This document shows, one piece after another, positions 31,840-40,083 of a DNA stretch of 40,083 bases (the first letter of the stretch is position 1; every line of letters starts with the position of its first letter). Position numbers and translations under genes: made by a program. The stretch is from contig JAPLNQ010000177.1 in assembly GCA_026401075.1 (NCBI GenBank), positions 1-40,083 on the forward strand. The letters run 5' to 3'. Under the pieces are notes generated by a model that saw only the letters and a list, made by a program, of their open reading frames with translations, made no database searches and was not told where the DNA came from. Source of the DNA: Planctomycetia bacterium. Its GTDB lineage: Bacteria > Planctomycetota > Planctomycetia > Pirellulales > UBA1268.

Positions 31840-33888
31840 TCACGGTGTGTCGAGCCGTTTGATCCAGACGTTGCGAAATCGCGTGGGGCTGCCGTGATCC
31901 TGGAGGAAGAGCGGACCCTCGCCGGTGGCGAGCAGGCGTTTTTCGACGCCCTTGAGAGAATCGGTCACGCCATGTTTGTAGGGCGTGTAGGGTGACCGCG
32001 GTTCGGTGAATCGAAGTTCGTTCTGCACGAGCCGTCCGTTGAGCCAGGCTGTCACGCTGCCCGGCTTCACGATCGCGCCGGAGGCATCACGCCGCGGGGC
32101 GATGAAGCGGATGTCGTAGACCTGCCATTGTCCCGTGGGGAGGCTGGCGTTCACGATCGGCTTCCCAAACCGGTAGAGGCTGCCCTCGTCCTGATCCGTT
32201 GGCGGCTCGACGCCAAACGAGTCGTAGATCTGCATCTCATAGTGGCCGTGCAGGTAGAGGCCGCTGTTGCCCTTTGCCTCGGGCGACGTCATGAACTCGG
32301 CGTGGATGTCGGCGTCGCGGAACAGCATGGTGGAGACGATGTGGTTGGCATGATTCTCGGTCGTCTGCACCAGGAGCGTGCCATCGTCGATCTTCCAATC
32401 GATCGGCCCACCGCCCATGCCGACGAACGTCTTCAGGTCGGTGGTCGCATCGACACGTTCCGGCAGAAGCACGATCGCACCGGCCGGCGGCTTCACCGGC
32501 AGTGGCGACTGCGCCGGGTGAAAGGCGGGATAGCCGTCGGCCTGCGGCGGGGTCTGCTTGCGGAGCGTGCGGTCGGCGACGTCGGCGAACCGCTGCCAGT
32601 CGTAGGAAAGCAGTTCGTGCTGGCCCGTGCGGACGTAGTAGGTGATCGATTCGCCGACGGGCTTGTCGACCGCGGGATAGTCCTGCGTGCCCAGGCCGGT
32701 GAGGCCGAAGAGCTTCCACGCGGGCTCAGCAGCGACGCCGGAAAGAAATTCGCCACGCGGGTCGGCCCAGCGATCCTCCACGGCGCTGGCCACAACGAGC
32801 GGCCGGGGCGCGACCATCGCCAGCAGCGTGTGCTGGTCGCAGGGCAGTTCCACTTCCCGGTCGGCATAGGTCGCAAAGGCGGGGCAGAACCAGTGCGGGA
32901 ACCGCGACGTGATCACGCCCACCGTCTCGCCAAAGTTGCGGCGCGAGACGGCCGCGCCGCCGCAGCCCGATTCATTCGAAACGATCATGGCAAACCGTTC
33001 GTCGCAGGCACCCGCCCAGAGTGCCGCCTTGCCTAGCCGCGAGTGGCCGACGACGATCACCTGGCTGGGATCGACCTCCGGCAGCATGATGAGCCAGTCG
33101 AGAATGCGGGAGAGCTGCCAGGCCCAGGTGGCGATGGCACCGGGTTCGTCAGCAGGAAGGTCGCCCTCGACAGGTCGGCCGAGCGACTTGAGTGCGCTCG
33201 CAGGCCGGCCATCCGCACGATCGGGAAACACATCACCGCAGTAGGCGGTGGCCATGCCAAAGCCACGCGCCAGCATCGCCTCGACGGGCCATCGCTGGCC
33301 GCTCGTGCCGCGGGAGGCCTCGGTGGCGCGATGATCGACAATGGCTGCGGCCTTGTCGTCGGGCATCCAGGCCGTCGAGAGCCGGATGGTGGGGTCGGCA
33401 TGCTCGGCGTGGTTGCCACGGAAGTTGAGACTGAGGAAGACCGGCACGCGGTGGGGTGTGTTGGATGGCGTGGCCTTGGGCATATCTTTGGGGAGATACA
33501 GCAACACTTCGGTGGTCGGTGCGTCGGCGGCATCGCCCAGCTTGAGCCTGGCCTGGAGCCGCACGGCCGCGATGTCGCCGGGCAGCGTGACATCGGCCCG
33601 CTCGACTGTGCCCACCACCGTCACCGGCACCGCCGGCAGCCGCCTGCCGTAGACAAACTTTTCCAGCAGTTCGAACTGGTGAGGCCGCGCCGTCGTCTTC
33701 CATGCCTCGGCTGAGGAGGCCGGCTTGCCATCCGGCCCGGCAAGCACATCGGGCAGCGTGTAGTGCCTGACGGCGGCCTCATCGTAGTTGGGCTCGGCGG
33801 CGTGGAGGGAGTGTGCGAGAGGAAGCATCATCGACACCGCCATGCCAACGATTCCTGCCAGGGCTGTTGAACGAAAGGACGCAGGCAT
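31840..33888 (-). CDS. Secreted CE15-type glucuronoyl esterase fused to a DUF1080 domain
   Basis: This 682-aa protein has a signal peptide (cleaved near LHAAEP) and two domains. Residues about 35-460 are an alpha/beta-hydrolase of carbohydrate esterase family 15: nucleophile Ser283 in VVGHSRLGKAALWAGA, SNESGCGG with Glu306 as possible acid, and TGQHELLSYDW with His424. CE15 enzymes cut the ester between lignin alcohols and the 4-O-methyl-glucuronic acid of xylan, or related uronate esters. Residues about 485-680 are a DUF1080 domain: WKIDDGTLLVQT, KGNSGLYLHGHYEMQIYDSFG and FRNVWIKRLDTP, which may bind or act on sugar. The fusion suggests plant or algal polysaccharide breakdown outside the cytoplasm. 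It is third in the fumC / beta-propeller / CE15 series, 53 bases after the previous stop. Confidence 0.87.
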   Translation of the reverse strand: MPASFRSTALAGIVGMAVSMMLPLAHSLHAAEPNYDEAAVRHYTLPDVLAGPDGKPASSAEAWKTTARPHQFELLEKFVYGRRLPAVPVTVVGTVERADVTLPGDIAAVRLQARLKLGDAADAPTTEVLLYLPKDMPKATPSNTPHRVPVFLSLNFRGNHAEHADPTIRLSTAWMPDDKAAAIVDHRATEASRGTSGQRWPVEAMLARGFGMATAYCGDVFPDRADGRPASALKSLGRPVEGDLPADEPGAIATWAWQLSRILDWLIMLPEVDPSQVIVVGHSRLGKAALWAGACDERFAMIVSNESGCGGAAVSRRNFGETVGVITSRFPHWFCPAFATYADREVELPCDQHTLLAMVAPRPLVVASAVEDRWADPRGEFLSGVAAEPAWKLFGLTGLGTQDYPAVDKPVGESITYYVRTGQHELLSYDWQRFADVADRTLRKQTPPQADGYPAFHPAQSPLPVKPPAGAIVLLPERVDATTDLKTFVGMGGGPIDWKIDDGTLLVQTTENHANHIVSTMLFRDADIHAEFMTSPEAKGNSGLYLHGHYEMQIYDSFGVEPPTDQDEGSLYRFGKPIVNASLPTGQWQVYDIRFIAPRRDASGAIVKPGSVTAWLNGRLVQNELRFTEPRSPYTPYKHGVTDSLKGVEKRLLATGEGPLFLQDHGSPTRFRNVWIKRLDTP

Positions 33889-33941
33889 GGTGGAGTGTTG
33901 CCGATGGAGAGGAAACTACAGAGATAAATTCCGTTGGGCCG

Positions 33942-35048
33942 TCAGCCGACCCGCTCGAGCTTCGTGATGCGGCCCGTCGCCACCCACTCGGCCACGAAGA
34001 TGTCGCCCGCGGGAGTGAAGCAGGCATCGTGCGGATGCACGAACTGGCCGTCAACCCACTTGTCGGGCTGGCCGCGGAGGTTTTTGATCTCGTCGAGCCG
34101 CTCGACCGCCCGGCCTAGCCGCGCCACCACGTTGTTCTTCTCGTCGAGCAGCGTCACACAGGCTTTTAATTCGGGCACCACCATCAGGCTCTTCCAGGTG
34201 TCGAGGTTGGCCGGGAGGCCGAAGCCCTCGATCGTGTCGCGGTAGGTGCCGTCCATGCCGAGCACCTGCAGCGTATTGTGGGCCCGGTCGCAGACGACGA
34301 TCGAGGGCTCGCGGGTCGTGCCATCGGCGGCGGGGCGGCGGTCGATCCAGATGCCGTGGGGCGTGTTGAAGGTGCCCTTGCCGTCGCCGGCGCCGCCGAA
34401 CGAACTGAGCCACTTGGCATCCTTGTCGTAACGGTGGATCTTGAACGTGCCGTAGCCGTCGGCGAGCAGGAAGCCGCCGTCATCCAGGAAGGCAAAGTTC
34501 GTCGGCAGGAAGCCCTGCCGGTTCCAACTGGCCACGGTGGACGTGTCTTCGCCGGCCGCATAGGCGCCCGACTCCATCGGTGCCTTGCGATACCAGACGA
34601 TCTCGCCGGTGGGCGTCATCTTCGCGAAGCTCTTCACCTGCTGGTAGCCGCAGACATAGAGAAACTCTTCGTCCCCCTCCTTGCGGACCTCGATGCCGTG
34701 GCCGCCCCCCTGAAACTCGCTGCCGAATGCGCGGACGAATTTCCCGTCAGGGTCGAAGACGAAGATCGCCGGATGGTCCTTCTGATCCTTCTTCCCCTCG
34801 TGAATCACGTAGAGGTTGCCAGCCGCGTCGACAGCGACGTTGTGCGTGGTCTGCCAGGTGAACCGGTCCGGCAACTGCGGGAAGTTGTGGCGCACGCGGA
34901 AAGTGTGGGCGCCTTCGCCGAGGATCGTCTCGCCACCGACGCGGCGGACCTTCGCCAGGGCCGGCGTCGTGGTGGCCGCGGCGGCGAGGGCTGTCATGCC
35001 GGCGAACGTGCGACGGGAGATGTGGGCAGGGATGTGGTCGTGGGGCAT
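33942..35048 (-). CDS. Tat-exported NHL/beta-propeller protein
   Basis: The 368-aa protein starts MPHDHIPAHISRRTFAG, a twin-arginine signal, with a hydrophobic stretch MTALAAAATTTPALA. The mature part is a six-bladed beta-propeller of the NHL/SMP-30-like class: TWQTTHNVAVDAAGNLYVIH, AIFVFDPDGKFVRAFGSE, HGIEVRKEGDEEFLYVCGY, PTNFAFLDDGGFLLADGYG, FNTPHGIWIDRRP, SIVVCDRAHNTLQVLG and VHPHDACFTPAGDIFVAEW. Similar exported proteins are numerous in planctomycetes and are of unknown function, possibly sugar-lactone or peptide-amide lyase relatives. It starts 13 bases after the fumC stop, so it is most likely in one operon with fumC and CE15, an unusual mixture of a central enzyme and exported proteins. 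Confidence 0.86.
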   Translation of the reverse strand: MPHDHIPAHISRRTFAGMTALAAAATTTPALAKVRRVGGETILGEGAHTFRVRHNFPQLPDRFTWQTTHNVAVDAAGNLYVIHEGKKDQKDHPAIFVFDPDGKFVRAFGSEFQGGGHGIEVRKEGDEEFLYVCGYQQVKSFAKMTPTGEIVWYRKAPMESGAYAAGEDTSTVASWNRQGFLPTNFAFLDDGGFLLADGYGTFKIHRYDKDAKWLSSFGGAGDGKGTFNTPHGIWIDRRPAADGTTREPSIVVCDRAHNTLQVLGMDGTYRDTIEGFGLPANLDTWKSLMVVPELKACVTLLDEKNNVVARLGRAVERLDEIKNLRGQPDKWVDGQFVHPHDACFTPAGDIFVAEWVATGRITKLERVG

Positions 35049-35061
35049 GGTGAACTCCTTG

Positions 35062-36480
35062 TCAGGCTGAAGCGAGCGGCCGGGTCATCTCCACCGGCAC
35101 GACCCACTGGTCATACTGCTCGGGCGTCACGTAGCCGAGCTTCACGGCGGCCTCCTTCAGGCTCGTTCCGCCGACATGCGCCGTCTTGGCGATCTTCGCC
35201 GCCTTCTCGTAGCCGATGTGCGTGTTGAGCGCCGTCACCAGCATCAGCGATTCGTCGAGATGCTGCTTGATCCGGGCGAGGTTGGGCTCGATGCCGGTCG
35301 CACAATGGATTCGCATCGAGTCGCAGGCGTCGGCGATCAGGTCGGCCGATTCGAGCACATTGTGCACCATCAACGGCTTGAACACATTGAGCTGGAAGTG
35401 ACCCTGGGAGCCGGCAAAGGCCACCGCGGCGTCGTTGCCGAACACCTGGACGCAGACCATCGTCATCGCCTCGCACTGCGTGGCGTTTACCTTGCCCGGC
35501 ATGATCGAACTGCCAGGCTCATTCTCCGGGATCGAGATCTCGCCGATCCCGCACCGCGGCCCCGAGGCCAGCCAGCGGATGTCGTTGGCGATCTTGAACA
35601 GCGCGATCGCCAGGCCGCGTTCCGCCGCGCTCACCTCCACCATGGCGTCGTGGGCCGCGAGGGCCGCGAACTTGTTGGGGGCCGACACGAACTGATGGCC
35701 GGTCTCCTGCGCGATGTGCTTCGCCGCCACGTCACCGAACCGGGCGTGGGCATTCAAGCCCGTGCCCACGGCCGTGCCGCCGATCGCGAGTTCATAGAGC
35801 CCAGGCAGCGCCCGCTCGATGCCCTTGATGCGGTCGTCGAGCTGCGCCCGCCAGCTGGAGATCTCCTGGCCGAGCGTGATTGGCGTGGCGTCTTGAAGAT
35901 GCGTGCGGCCAATCTTCACGAGGTCGGCATGCTTCTTTTCGAGCGACAGAAACACGTCGCGGAGCTGCCGCACCGCCGGCAGGAGCCGGTCGTGGATCAC
36001 CTGCACGGCGGCGATGTGCATCGCGGTCGGGAAGGTGTCGTTCGACGACTGGCCGCGGTTGACGTCGTCGTTGGGATGCACCGGCTTCTTCGATCCCATC
36101 ACGCCGCCGGCGATCTCGATCGCGCGGTTGGAGATCACCTCGTTGGCGTTCATGTTCGACTGCGTGCCGCTGCCGGTCTGGAACACGACCAGCGGAAAGT
36201 GGTCGTCGAGCTTTCCGGCGATCACCTCGTCGGCCGCCTGCACGATCAGCGTCACGGTGGCGGCAGGAAGTTGGCCCAGTTCGCCATTGGCGAGCGCCGC
36301 GCACTTCTTGAGCACGCCGAGCGACTTTTTGACCGCCCGGCCCCACTGGAAGCGTTCCGTGCCAATCTTGAAGTTGTCGCGGGACCGCTCGGTCTGGGCG
36401 CCCCAGTAGCGGTCGGCGGGGACGTTGACCTCGCCCATGCTGTCGGATTCGATGCGGAACGACTGCGGATCAGCGTGCAT
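35062..36480 (-). CDS. fumC: Fumarate hydratase, class II
   Basis: This 472-aa protein hydrates fumarate to malate in the TCA cycle and needs no iron-sulfur cluster. Class II marks are complete: [25 protein letters not shown] near the start (split across the conserved D-MG-V-VP), [66 protein letters not shown] and the superfamily signature [17 protein letters not shown]-terminal residues match FumC rather than aspartase or argininosuccinate lyase. It is the first gene of an apparent three-gene unit. A promoter was not recognised in the 205 bases upstream, which contain a hairpin repeat. Confidence 0.96.
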   Translation of the reverse strand: MHADPQSFRIESDSMGEVNVPADRYWGAQTERSRDNFKIGTERFQWGRAVKKSLGVLKKCAALANGELGQLPAATVTLIVQAADEVIAGKLDDHFPLVVFQTGSGTQSNMNANEVISNRAIEIAGGVMGSKKPVHPNDDVNRGQSSNDTFPTAMHIAAVQVIHDRLLPAVRQLRDVFLSLEKKHADLVKIGRTHLQDATPITLGQEISSWRAQLDDRIKGIERALPGLYELAIGGTAVGTGLNAHARFGDVAAKHIAQETGHQFVSAPNKFAALAAHDAMVEVSAAERGLAIALFKIANDIRWLASGPRCGIGEISIPENEPGSSIMPGKVNATQCEAMTMVCVQVFGNDAAVAFAGSQGHFQLNVFKPLMVHNVLESADLIADACDSMRIHCATGIEPNLARIKQHLDESLMLVTALNTHIGYEKAAKIAKTAHVGGTSLKEAAVKLGYVTPEQYDQWVVPVEMTRPLASA

Positions 36481-36564
36481 GACGGCCTGTTGGGTGGAGT
36501 TGACGGACGAGGGTGGTGGAAAACCCGGATTGTCCGGCCGTTGTCGCAGGAATTCAATGGGGCG

Positions 36565-36630
36565 GAATCCCGTCGCTGACGCTCAGGGCTTGTATGGGAC
36601 AATAAAAGCCCCCGGCGTCAGCCGGGGGAT
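36565..36630. repeat. Hairpin-bearing intergenic repeat-like element
   Basis: CGTCGCTGACGCTCAGGGCT at 36571-36590 is followed by a strong hairpin at 36609-36628: CCCCCGGC, loop GTCA, GCCGGGGG. From memory, the first sequence (whose complement encodes the spurious peptide SPERQRRD) is a frequent intergenic repeat in planctomycete genomes. The hairpin may stop transcription leaving the 1019-aa gene (minus strand), which ends at 36686. Confidence 0.55.
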
Positions 36631-36685
36631 AATCGGTCGCATGGGATCGCGACAACGGAGAGCACCACGCGCAACCGTCCGCACA

Positions 36686-39600
36686 CTACCGCCAGACGGT
36701 CTTCCGGCGGGCTTCCGCGGGACGGGCTTGCTTCGGCCGCGGTGGGGACGCGATGGTGGGCGGCGGAGCCTTGCGCTGCTCGAGCGTGATGGCGAGCCAG
36801 CCGTCGCTGCTTGCGGCCTGCACGGCCTGCACGTCGGCAAGTTTCTCGTTTTTGGCGATCTGGTCGGGCAGTACCGCGATCGGCCGCTCCTTCGGGAAGA
36901 TCTTGCCAAAGATCGTCCGTAGCGCCAGTTCCATCCGCCCTTCGCGGCCCGGCCCGCCCAGTTGAACAGGGCCCTCGCGCTCGAGAAACACCTGCTGTCC
37001 CGAACAGACCGGCCGGTAGGCGACGTGCGCGACCATGTCATACCAGTCGCGGCGGCCGCTCTCGATCGCGTCGAGCGCGACATGCACATGCACGAGGCCG
37101 TCGCGGCACTCCACGCGGAGGGGCTGAGACTTGGCGAAGGCTACCGAGACGCCCTCCGGCAGTTCCTCGGGAATCCGCGGCTCGACGCCGACCTGCGAGC
37201 AGATGAGCTGGATCAGTTCCTCGAGCGTGAACCGTTTTCCGGCGATACCGAGCCGGTCGAGGGCGTTGTTCACAGATGATTCGTGAAGTTGCAGACTCAG
37301 CATGGCGTCGGAGGGTGCGCGGGGCCGCGGTGTGTGGGCGGCCAACTGCGAGTCGCCCGCCAGCCGCAGCCGCATCGTCGCCACCGAGGCCGTTGTCTGC
37401 ATCGCCACCGCCTTCGGGTCGAGGCCGAGCTTCACCAGCGGCATCCAGACGCGGTCGCGGATGCGGTCCGCCATCTGGGCAAACTCTGGCTCCGCCTGCT
37501 TATCCACCTCGCGGCAGGCGCGGGAGACGATCTTGTCGATCACTTCGCGGTTGGCCTCGGGCATCGCCTCCACCTGCTGATTCTTCGCGATGTTCCGCAT
37601 CAGCGAGCCCATCACGGGTACCGCATCGAAGCTCGTCTGGATGTTGTCGACGCGTGACCGGTTGGAGGCATCGCCGGCGGCATTGCCGAACAGCAGCCCC
37701 TGCGTCGAGATCGTGATCGGCTTGCGGACGGTGAACGCCGAGGCGCTGCGGGCCGTGACGGAGACGGGCCCCGCTTCGGTGATCGCCCGCGACGCGATGT
37801 CGCCATGCACCTCGAGGTTGAAGCAGATCTCGTCGTCGTCGGGCACGAGCCGGAGCGTGGTGGTGCGTTCCACGGTGCGGGTGCCACGAACCTCACGGCC
37901 CATGACGACATCCTGGAACGGCCCTGTGTCGACGGTGGCTCCTGGCAGGAGTTTCTCGAGGAACTGCTGATGCACCGCAATCCGGACGTTCGGCGCGAGG
38001 TAGTGGTCCTCCACCGCGCGGGCCACCGGCCGCGCGGCGGTCGGATAGAACCCGCAGATCGAGCCAAGCGAGGTCTTCACCGCCATCGCGTCGGCCGCCG
38101 TCGTCGCCGCCTCGAACCGTTCGATGCTGTCGAGCAGTCGGGCGATCTCCACAACGGTGCGGCCTGCAGCCTGCCGCGTCATCGCGGCGGCGGCGTCGTT
38201 GGCGCTGAGTTCCTGCGGATTGCGTTCGAGCGAGGCGAAGAGGGCCGCGGTGGACCGCCACACGGCGACTCGGCGAGCCACGGCGAGAGCGGTGCGGCGG
38301 GTGTGCGTCGCCATCCCGGCATCGGTGGTGGTGTCGGCCAGCGACATGCCGGCGATCACCGTATCTCCCAGTGCGATCAGGCTGGCGTCGGCGGCTGCAT
38401 CGCGGGGGCCACGGGTGTCTTGGACTGCTTGGAGGGCAGACCGCGTTCGATTCGTCCAGACGTCGATCGGCTCGCCACCCGCGCCGCCCGCGGCGGCGAG
38501 CTTCGTCAGATGATCGAGCTGCTGCTCCAGCTTGACCGGCTGTGGCCACTGGCTGATATCGGGCGGAGCTGTGTCAGTCGGGACGGCGGCCACGTCGCTG
38601 CCGGGAACCTGCGCGAGCCTGCGATCGGCCCCGCGAAGGCGGTCGAGGAGCCGGCCGCCCGCGGCGTTGGTCGGGCCTCGGGGCTCGGTGGTCCGTGGTG
38701 CAGCGGTTCGCGGGTCGGTTCGCCAATCTCCCAGCCAGTTGCGGCGTCGCTCCACCTCGGGCAACGGTGCCGAGGCGATGACATCCGACCAGTTGATGCC
38801 ATCGGGGTCGGTCCATGGCTCGCCTGGCAGCGGCGGCACGCCCAGCGGACCTGCCATGAAGGGCACGGGTGCGGGCACTGCGATAGAACGCGGCTGGCCG
38901 GCCGCCGGACGATCGTGACCGGTGGCCAAGGGCTGCGGCAGAATCGGGACTACGGCGGGAGCCGCTGCGAACGCCTGCGACCAGTTCTGCGGCGGTGCCG
39001 GAGGCGGCACGGGCTGGGGGGGCTGCTCCGCGATCTGCTGCGGAGGCTGGCTGACCGGAGGCTGGCTGACCGGAGGCTGGCTGACCGGAGGCTGGCTGAC
39101 CGGAGGCTGGGCGGCCTGCATGCGAGTCATCATCGCCTTGAGCGACGCGGGTGGCTCGACCTGCTGGGAGGGCTGGGCCGCGGTCGGCGCTGGAGTGGGC
39201 GGTGGGAGCGTGGCAGCGAGGGCAGCCGTAGCGGCAGGGCTCGCCGTGTCGCCCATCGCGATGCGTTGGGGAGGCCTGCCGACGTTCCCGAATGGAACCG
39301 CGACCGGCATCAACGGTTCGGCGGGTGGAGGCGGCGCCTGCTCAGCTATGGCGATGGGCAGGACAACGGACGGGATGACTGCTGGAGCGACGTCGAGGGC
39401 AACCGATTCCGCATCGGTTGGCATGAGGCCCGTGTCGGTCGGAGCGACAGCAACTGCAGGCGCGGCCGGCGGCGAGTCGAGAGGTGCCGCGACCGGATCT
39501 GCAACCAATGCCGCGACCGGTGCGAATGCTCCCGCCGACATCCTCGCCTGGGCGCGGGCGGAGAGTTCGGCATGCGCCGCCTCCATGCCATCAGCCGAGT

Positions 39601-39745
39601 GGGACTCGGTCGTGGTCTGGTCTCCGAGGCCGAAATAGGGACCCGGCACCGGGTCCCAGGCCCGTGGCGAAAAGATCGCTGCTGCCAGCAATAGGCCGGC
39701 AACGAACGACGACGCCAAGATTCCGCCCGCCCTTTTTTCGGACAT
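36686..39745 (-). CDS. Membrane-anchored large protein of unknown function
   Basis: This 1019-aa protein starts at ATG 39745, with a G-rich site GGGGGC about 9 bases upstream. I do not recognise its family. A membrane helix follows the short N-terminus (GGILASSFVAGLLLAAAIF, residues 7-25). Residues about 60-330 are low-complexity, rich in Pro/Ala/Gln, with the repeated pentapeptide SQPPV. The C-terminal about 600 residues look folded: VKLEQQLDHLTKLAAA, RRTALAVARRVAVWRSTAAL, NVRIAVHQQFLEKLLPGATV, ATVDTGPFQDVVMGREVRGT, DEICFNLEVHGDIASRAI, RSASAFTVRKPITISTQGLL and LHESSVNNALDRLGIAGK. The later part with DRLGIAGKRFTLEELIQLIC may be a small binding domain. A periplasmic location follows from the anchor. 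Confidence 0.82.
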   Translation of the reverse strand: MSEKRAGGILASSFVAGLLLAAAIFSPRAWDPVPGPYFGLGDQTTTESHSADGMEAAHAELSARAQARMSAGAFAPVAALVADPVAAPLDSPPAAPAVAVAPTDTGLMPTDAESVALDVAPAVIPSVVLPIAIAEQAPPPPAEPLMPVAVPFGNVGRPPQRIAMGDTASPAATAALAATLPPPTPAPTAAQPSQQVEPPASLKAMMTRMQAAQPPVSQPPVSQPPVSQPPVSQPPQQIAEQPPQPVPPPAPPQNWSQAFAAAPAVVPILPQPLATGHDRPAAGQPRSIAVPAPVPFMAGPLGVPPLPGEPWTDPDGINWSDVIASAPLPEVERRRNWLGDWRTDPRTAAPRTTEPRGPTNAAGGRLLDRLRGADRRLAQVPGSDVAAVPTDTAPPDISQWPQPVKLEQQLDHLTKLAAAGGAGGEPIDVWTNRTRSALQAVQDTRGPRDAAADASLIALGDTVIAGMSLADTTTDAGMATHTRRTALAVARRVAVWRSTAALFASLERNPQELSANDAAAAMTRQAAGRTVVEIARLLDSIERFEAATTAADAMAVKTSLGSICGFYPTAARPVARAVEDHYLAPNVRIAVHQQFLEKLLPGATVDTGPFQDVVMGREVRGTRTVERTTTLRLVPDDDEICFNLEVHGDIASRAITEAGPVSVTARSASAFTVRKPITISTQGLLFGNAAGDASNRSRVDNIQTSFDAVPVMGSLMRNIAKNQQVEAMPEANREVIDKIVSRACREVDKQAEPEFAQMADRIRDRVWMPLVKLGLDPKAVAMQTTASVATMRLRLAGDSQLAAHTPRPRAPSDAMLSLQLHESSVNNALDRLGIAGKRFTLEELIQLICSQVGVEPRIPEELPEGVSVAFAKSQPLRVECRDGLVHVHVALDAIESGRRDWYDMVAHVAYRPVCSGQQVFLEREGPVQLGGPGREGRMELALRTIFGKIFPKERPIAVLPDQIAKNEKLADVQAVQAASSDGWLAITLEQRKAPPPTIASPPRPKQARPAEARRKTVWR
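39041..39110 (-). repeat. 15-bp tandem repeat in the 1019-aa gene
   Basis: Four perfect copies of CGGAGGCTGGCTGAC plus a partial fifth, encoding repeated QPPVS on the minus strand. The 15-base period keeps the frame. It is not a CRISPR array, since no spacers exist. Confidence 0.95.
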
Positions 39746-39939
39746 GCCCGATCGCCCCCTCTGGCCTTCGACAATAGTCGGCTCGGACCGGTTCCAACTG
39801 CTGCGAGATGAATCACAGCAGGGAATGGCGCCGGCCCTCCAGGAGGATCGACAAGTACGATCCAAAAAATCGATTCAGAAGGTGCAGCAGGAAAAAACTG
39901 CCTGCGCTGCCACGCCGATGAGGCGACCGAAACAAGACA
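39746..39939. other. Upstream region of the 1019-aa gene
   Basis: No credible gene was seen. A hairpin GGATCG/CGATCC (39845-39863) next to A6 is present, and the promoter of the minus-strand gene should lie here, though it was not recognised. Confidence 0.4.
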
Positions 39940-40083
39940 GGTAGCCTGGGTAAACCGGCTGGAGAAACCAGCACAGCAAGCGAGGGACGATAGGAGGTGC
40001 TGTGGCAAGCCTGTGCTCTGCAGCCACGAGCCAGCGCTGGCTCAAGGCTGCGTTGGTGGCGTACTCCCGGGGCGGAACGCCGG
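39940..40083 (+). ncRNA. Candidate structured RNA, cut by the window edge
   Basis: No frame is open over this stretch, yet it is full of short perfect stems: GCTGG/CCAGC around an AGAAA loop (39958-39972), CAGCAC/GTGCTG, GTGGC/GCCAC (40002-40006 with 40023-40027), a 16-base palindrome GAGCCAGCGCTGGCTC (40028-40043), and GGCGT/ACGCC near the end. The dense, ordered pairing with purine-rich loops suggests a functional RNA or the 5' part of a group II-type ribozyme. I could not match it to a class with confidence. The strand is assumed, and the element continues beyond the window. Confidence 0.3.

Noticed and set aside
35176-36579. 467-aa open frame antisense to fumC
   Set aside because: fumC is unmistakable. 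The opposite frame is Arg/His-rich and has no motif.
39041-39110. Possible CRISPR-like array
   Set aside because: The 15-base units are directly joined with no spacers and stay in frame in a protein-coding gene.
37805-39694. 629-aa Gly/Arg-rich open frame on the plus strand
   Set aside because: It is the complement of the low-complexity Pro/Ala linker of the 1019-aa gene and has no independent support.

Overview
This window looks like chromosomal DNA from a planctomycete, probably of the Pirellulales/Planctomycetia type. The DNA is GC-rich. The markers are two DUF1080 (3-keto-disaccharide hydrolase-like) proteins, a Tat-exported Gfo/Idh/MocA oxidoreductase, HEAT-repeat secreted proteins, an HTTM membrane protein, a planctomycete-style sigma factor with extra helix-turn-helix domains, and an Ftr enzyme of tetrahydromethanopterin C1 metabolism. 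These are lineage inferences from protein content, since no rRNA is present. No phage, integrase, transposase gene or CRISPR array was seen.

Layout. 1-3.9 kb: 5' part of a minus-strand gene (possible ABC-exporter accessory domain), a secreted DUF1080 protein, cysteine synthase, a 25-bp inverted repeat, a secreted esterase and a small J-domain/LRR protein. 4.0-9.7 kb: a membrane-anchored protein with two SurA/PpiC-like modules, a sigma-70 family factor, and a secreted protein of unknown function. 9.7-14.5 kb: the translation operon infC-rpmI-rplT-pheS-pheT, with infC starting on an ATC codon behind a strong ribosome-binding site. 14.45-14.75 kb: a repeat-filled, gene-free stretch. 14.75-18.2 kb (minus): a DUF11-type surface protein and Ftr. 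18.4-24.2 kb: a 796-aa secreted unknown, RibD and a SEC-C/TPR-like protein. 24.4-27.4 kb: a tightly coupled operon (GTGA and ATGA overlaps) of a sigma-54 activator with a degenerate receiver, a small membrane protein and an HTTM protein. 27.3-31.0 kb (minus): two HEAT-repeat proteins and a Tat oxidoreductase. 31.25-31.8 kb: a well-formed sigma-54 promoter in front of a P-II (GlnB/GlnK) gene that has lost its T-loop and its frame, then a long hairpin and a second copy of the 14.6 kb repeat. 31.8-36.5 kb (minus): fumC, a beta-propeller protein and a glucuronoyl-esterase/DUF1080 fusion, apparently one operon. 36.7-39.7 kb: a 1019-aa membrane-anchored unknown. The right edge carries a gene-free, hairpin-rich stretch cut by the window end.

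The points most worth checking are the P-II gene missing exactly its T-loop behind an intact-looking sigma-54 promoter, the EBP/membrane/HTTM operon, the interspersed inverted repeats at convergent gene ends (one supplies a stop codon), the ATC start of infC, and the structured sequence at 39.9-40.1 kb. Housekeeping assignments (cysK, infC, rpmI, rplT, pheS, pheT, ribD, ftr, fumC) rest on recognisable family motifs. Most large secreted proteins cannot be given a function from sequence alone.
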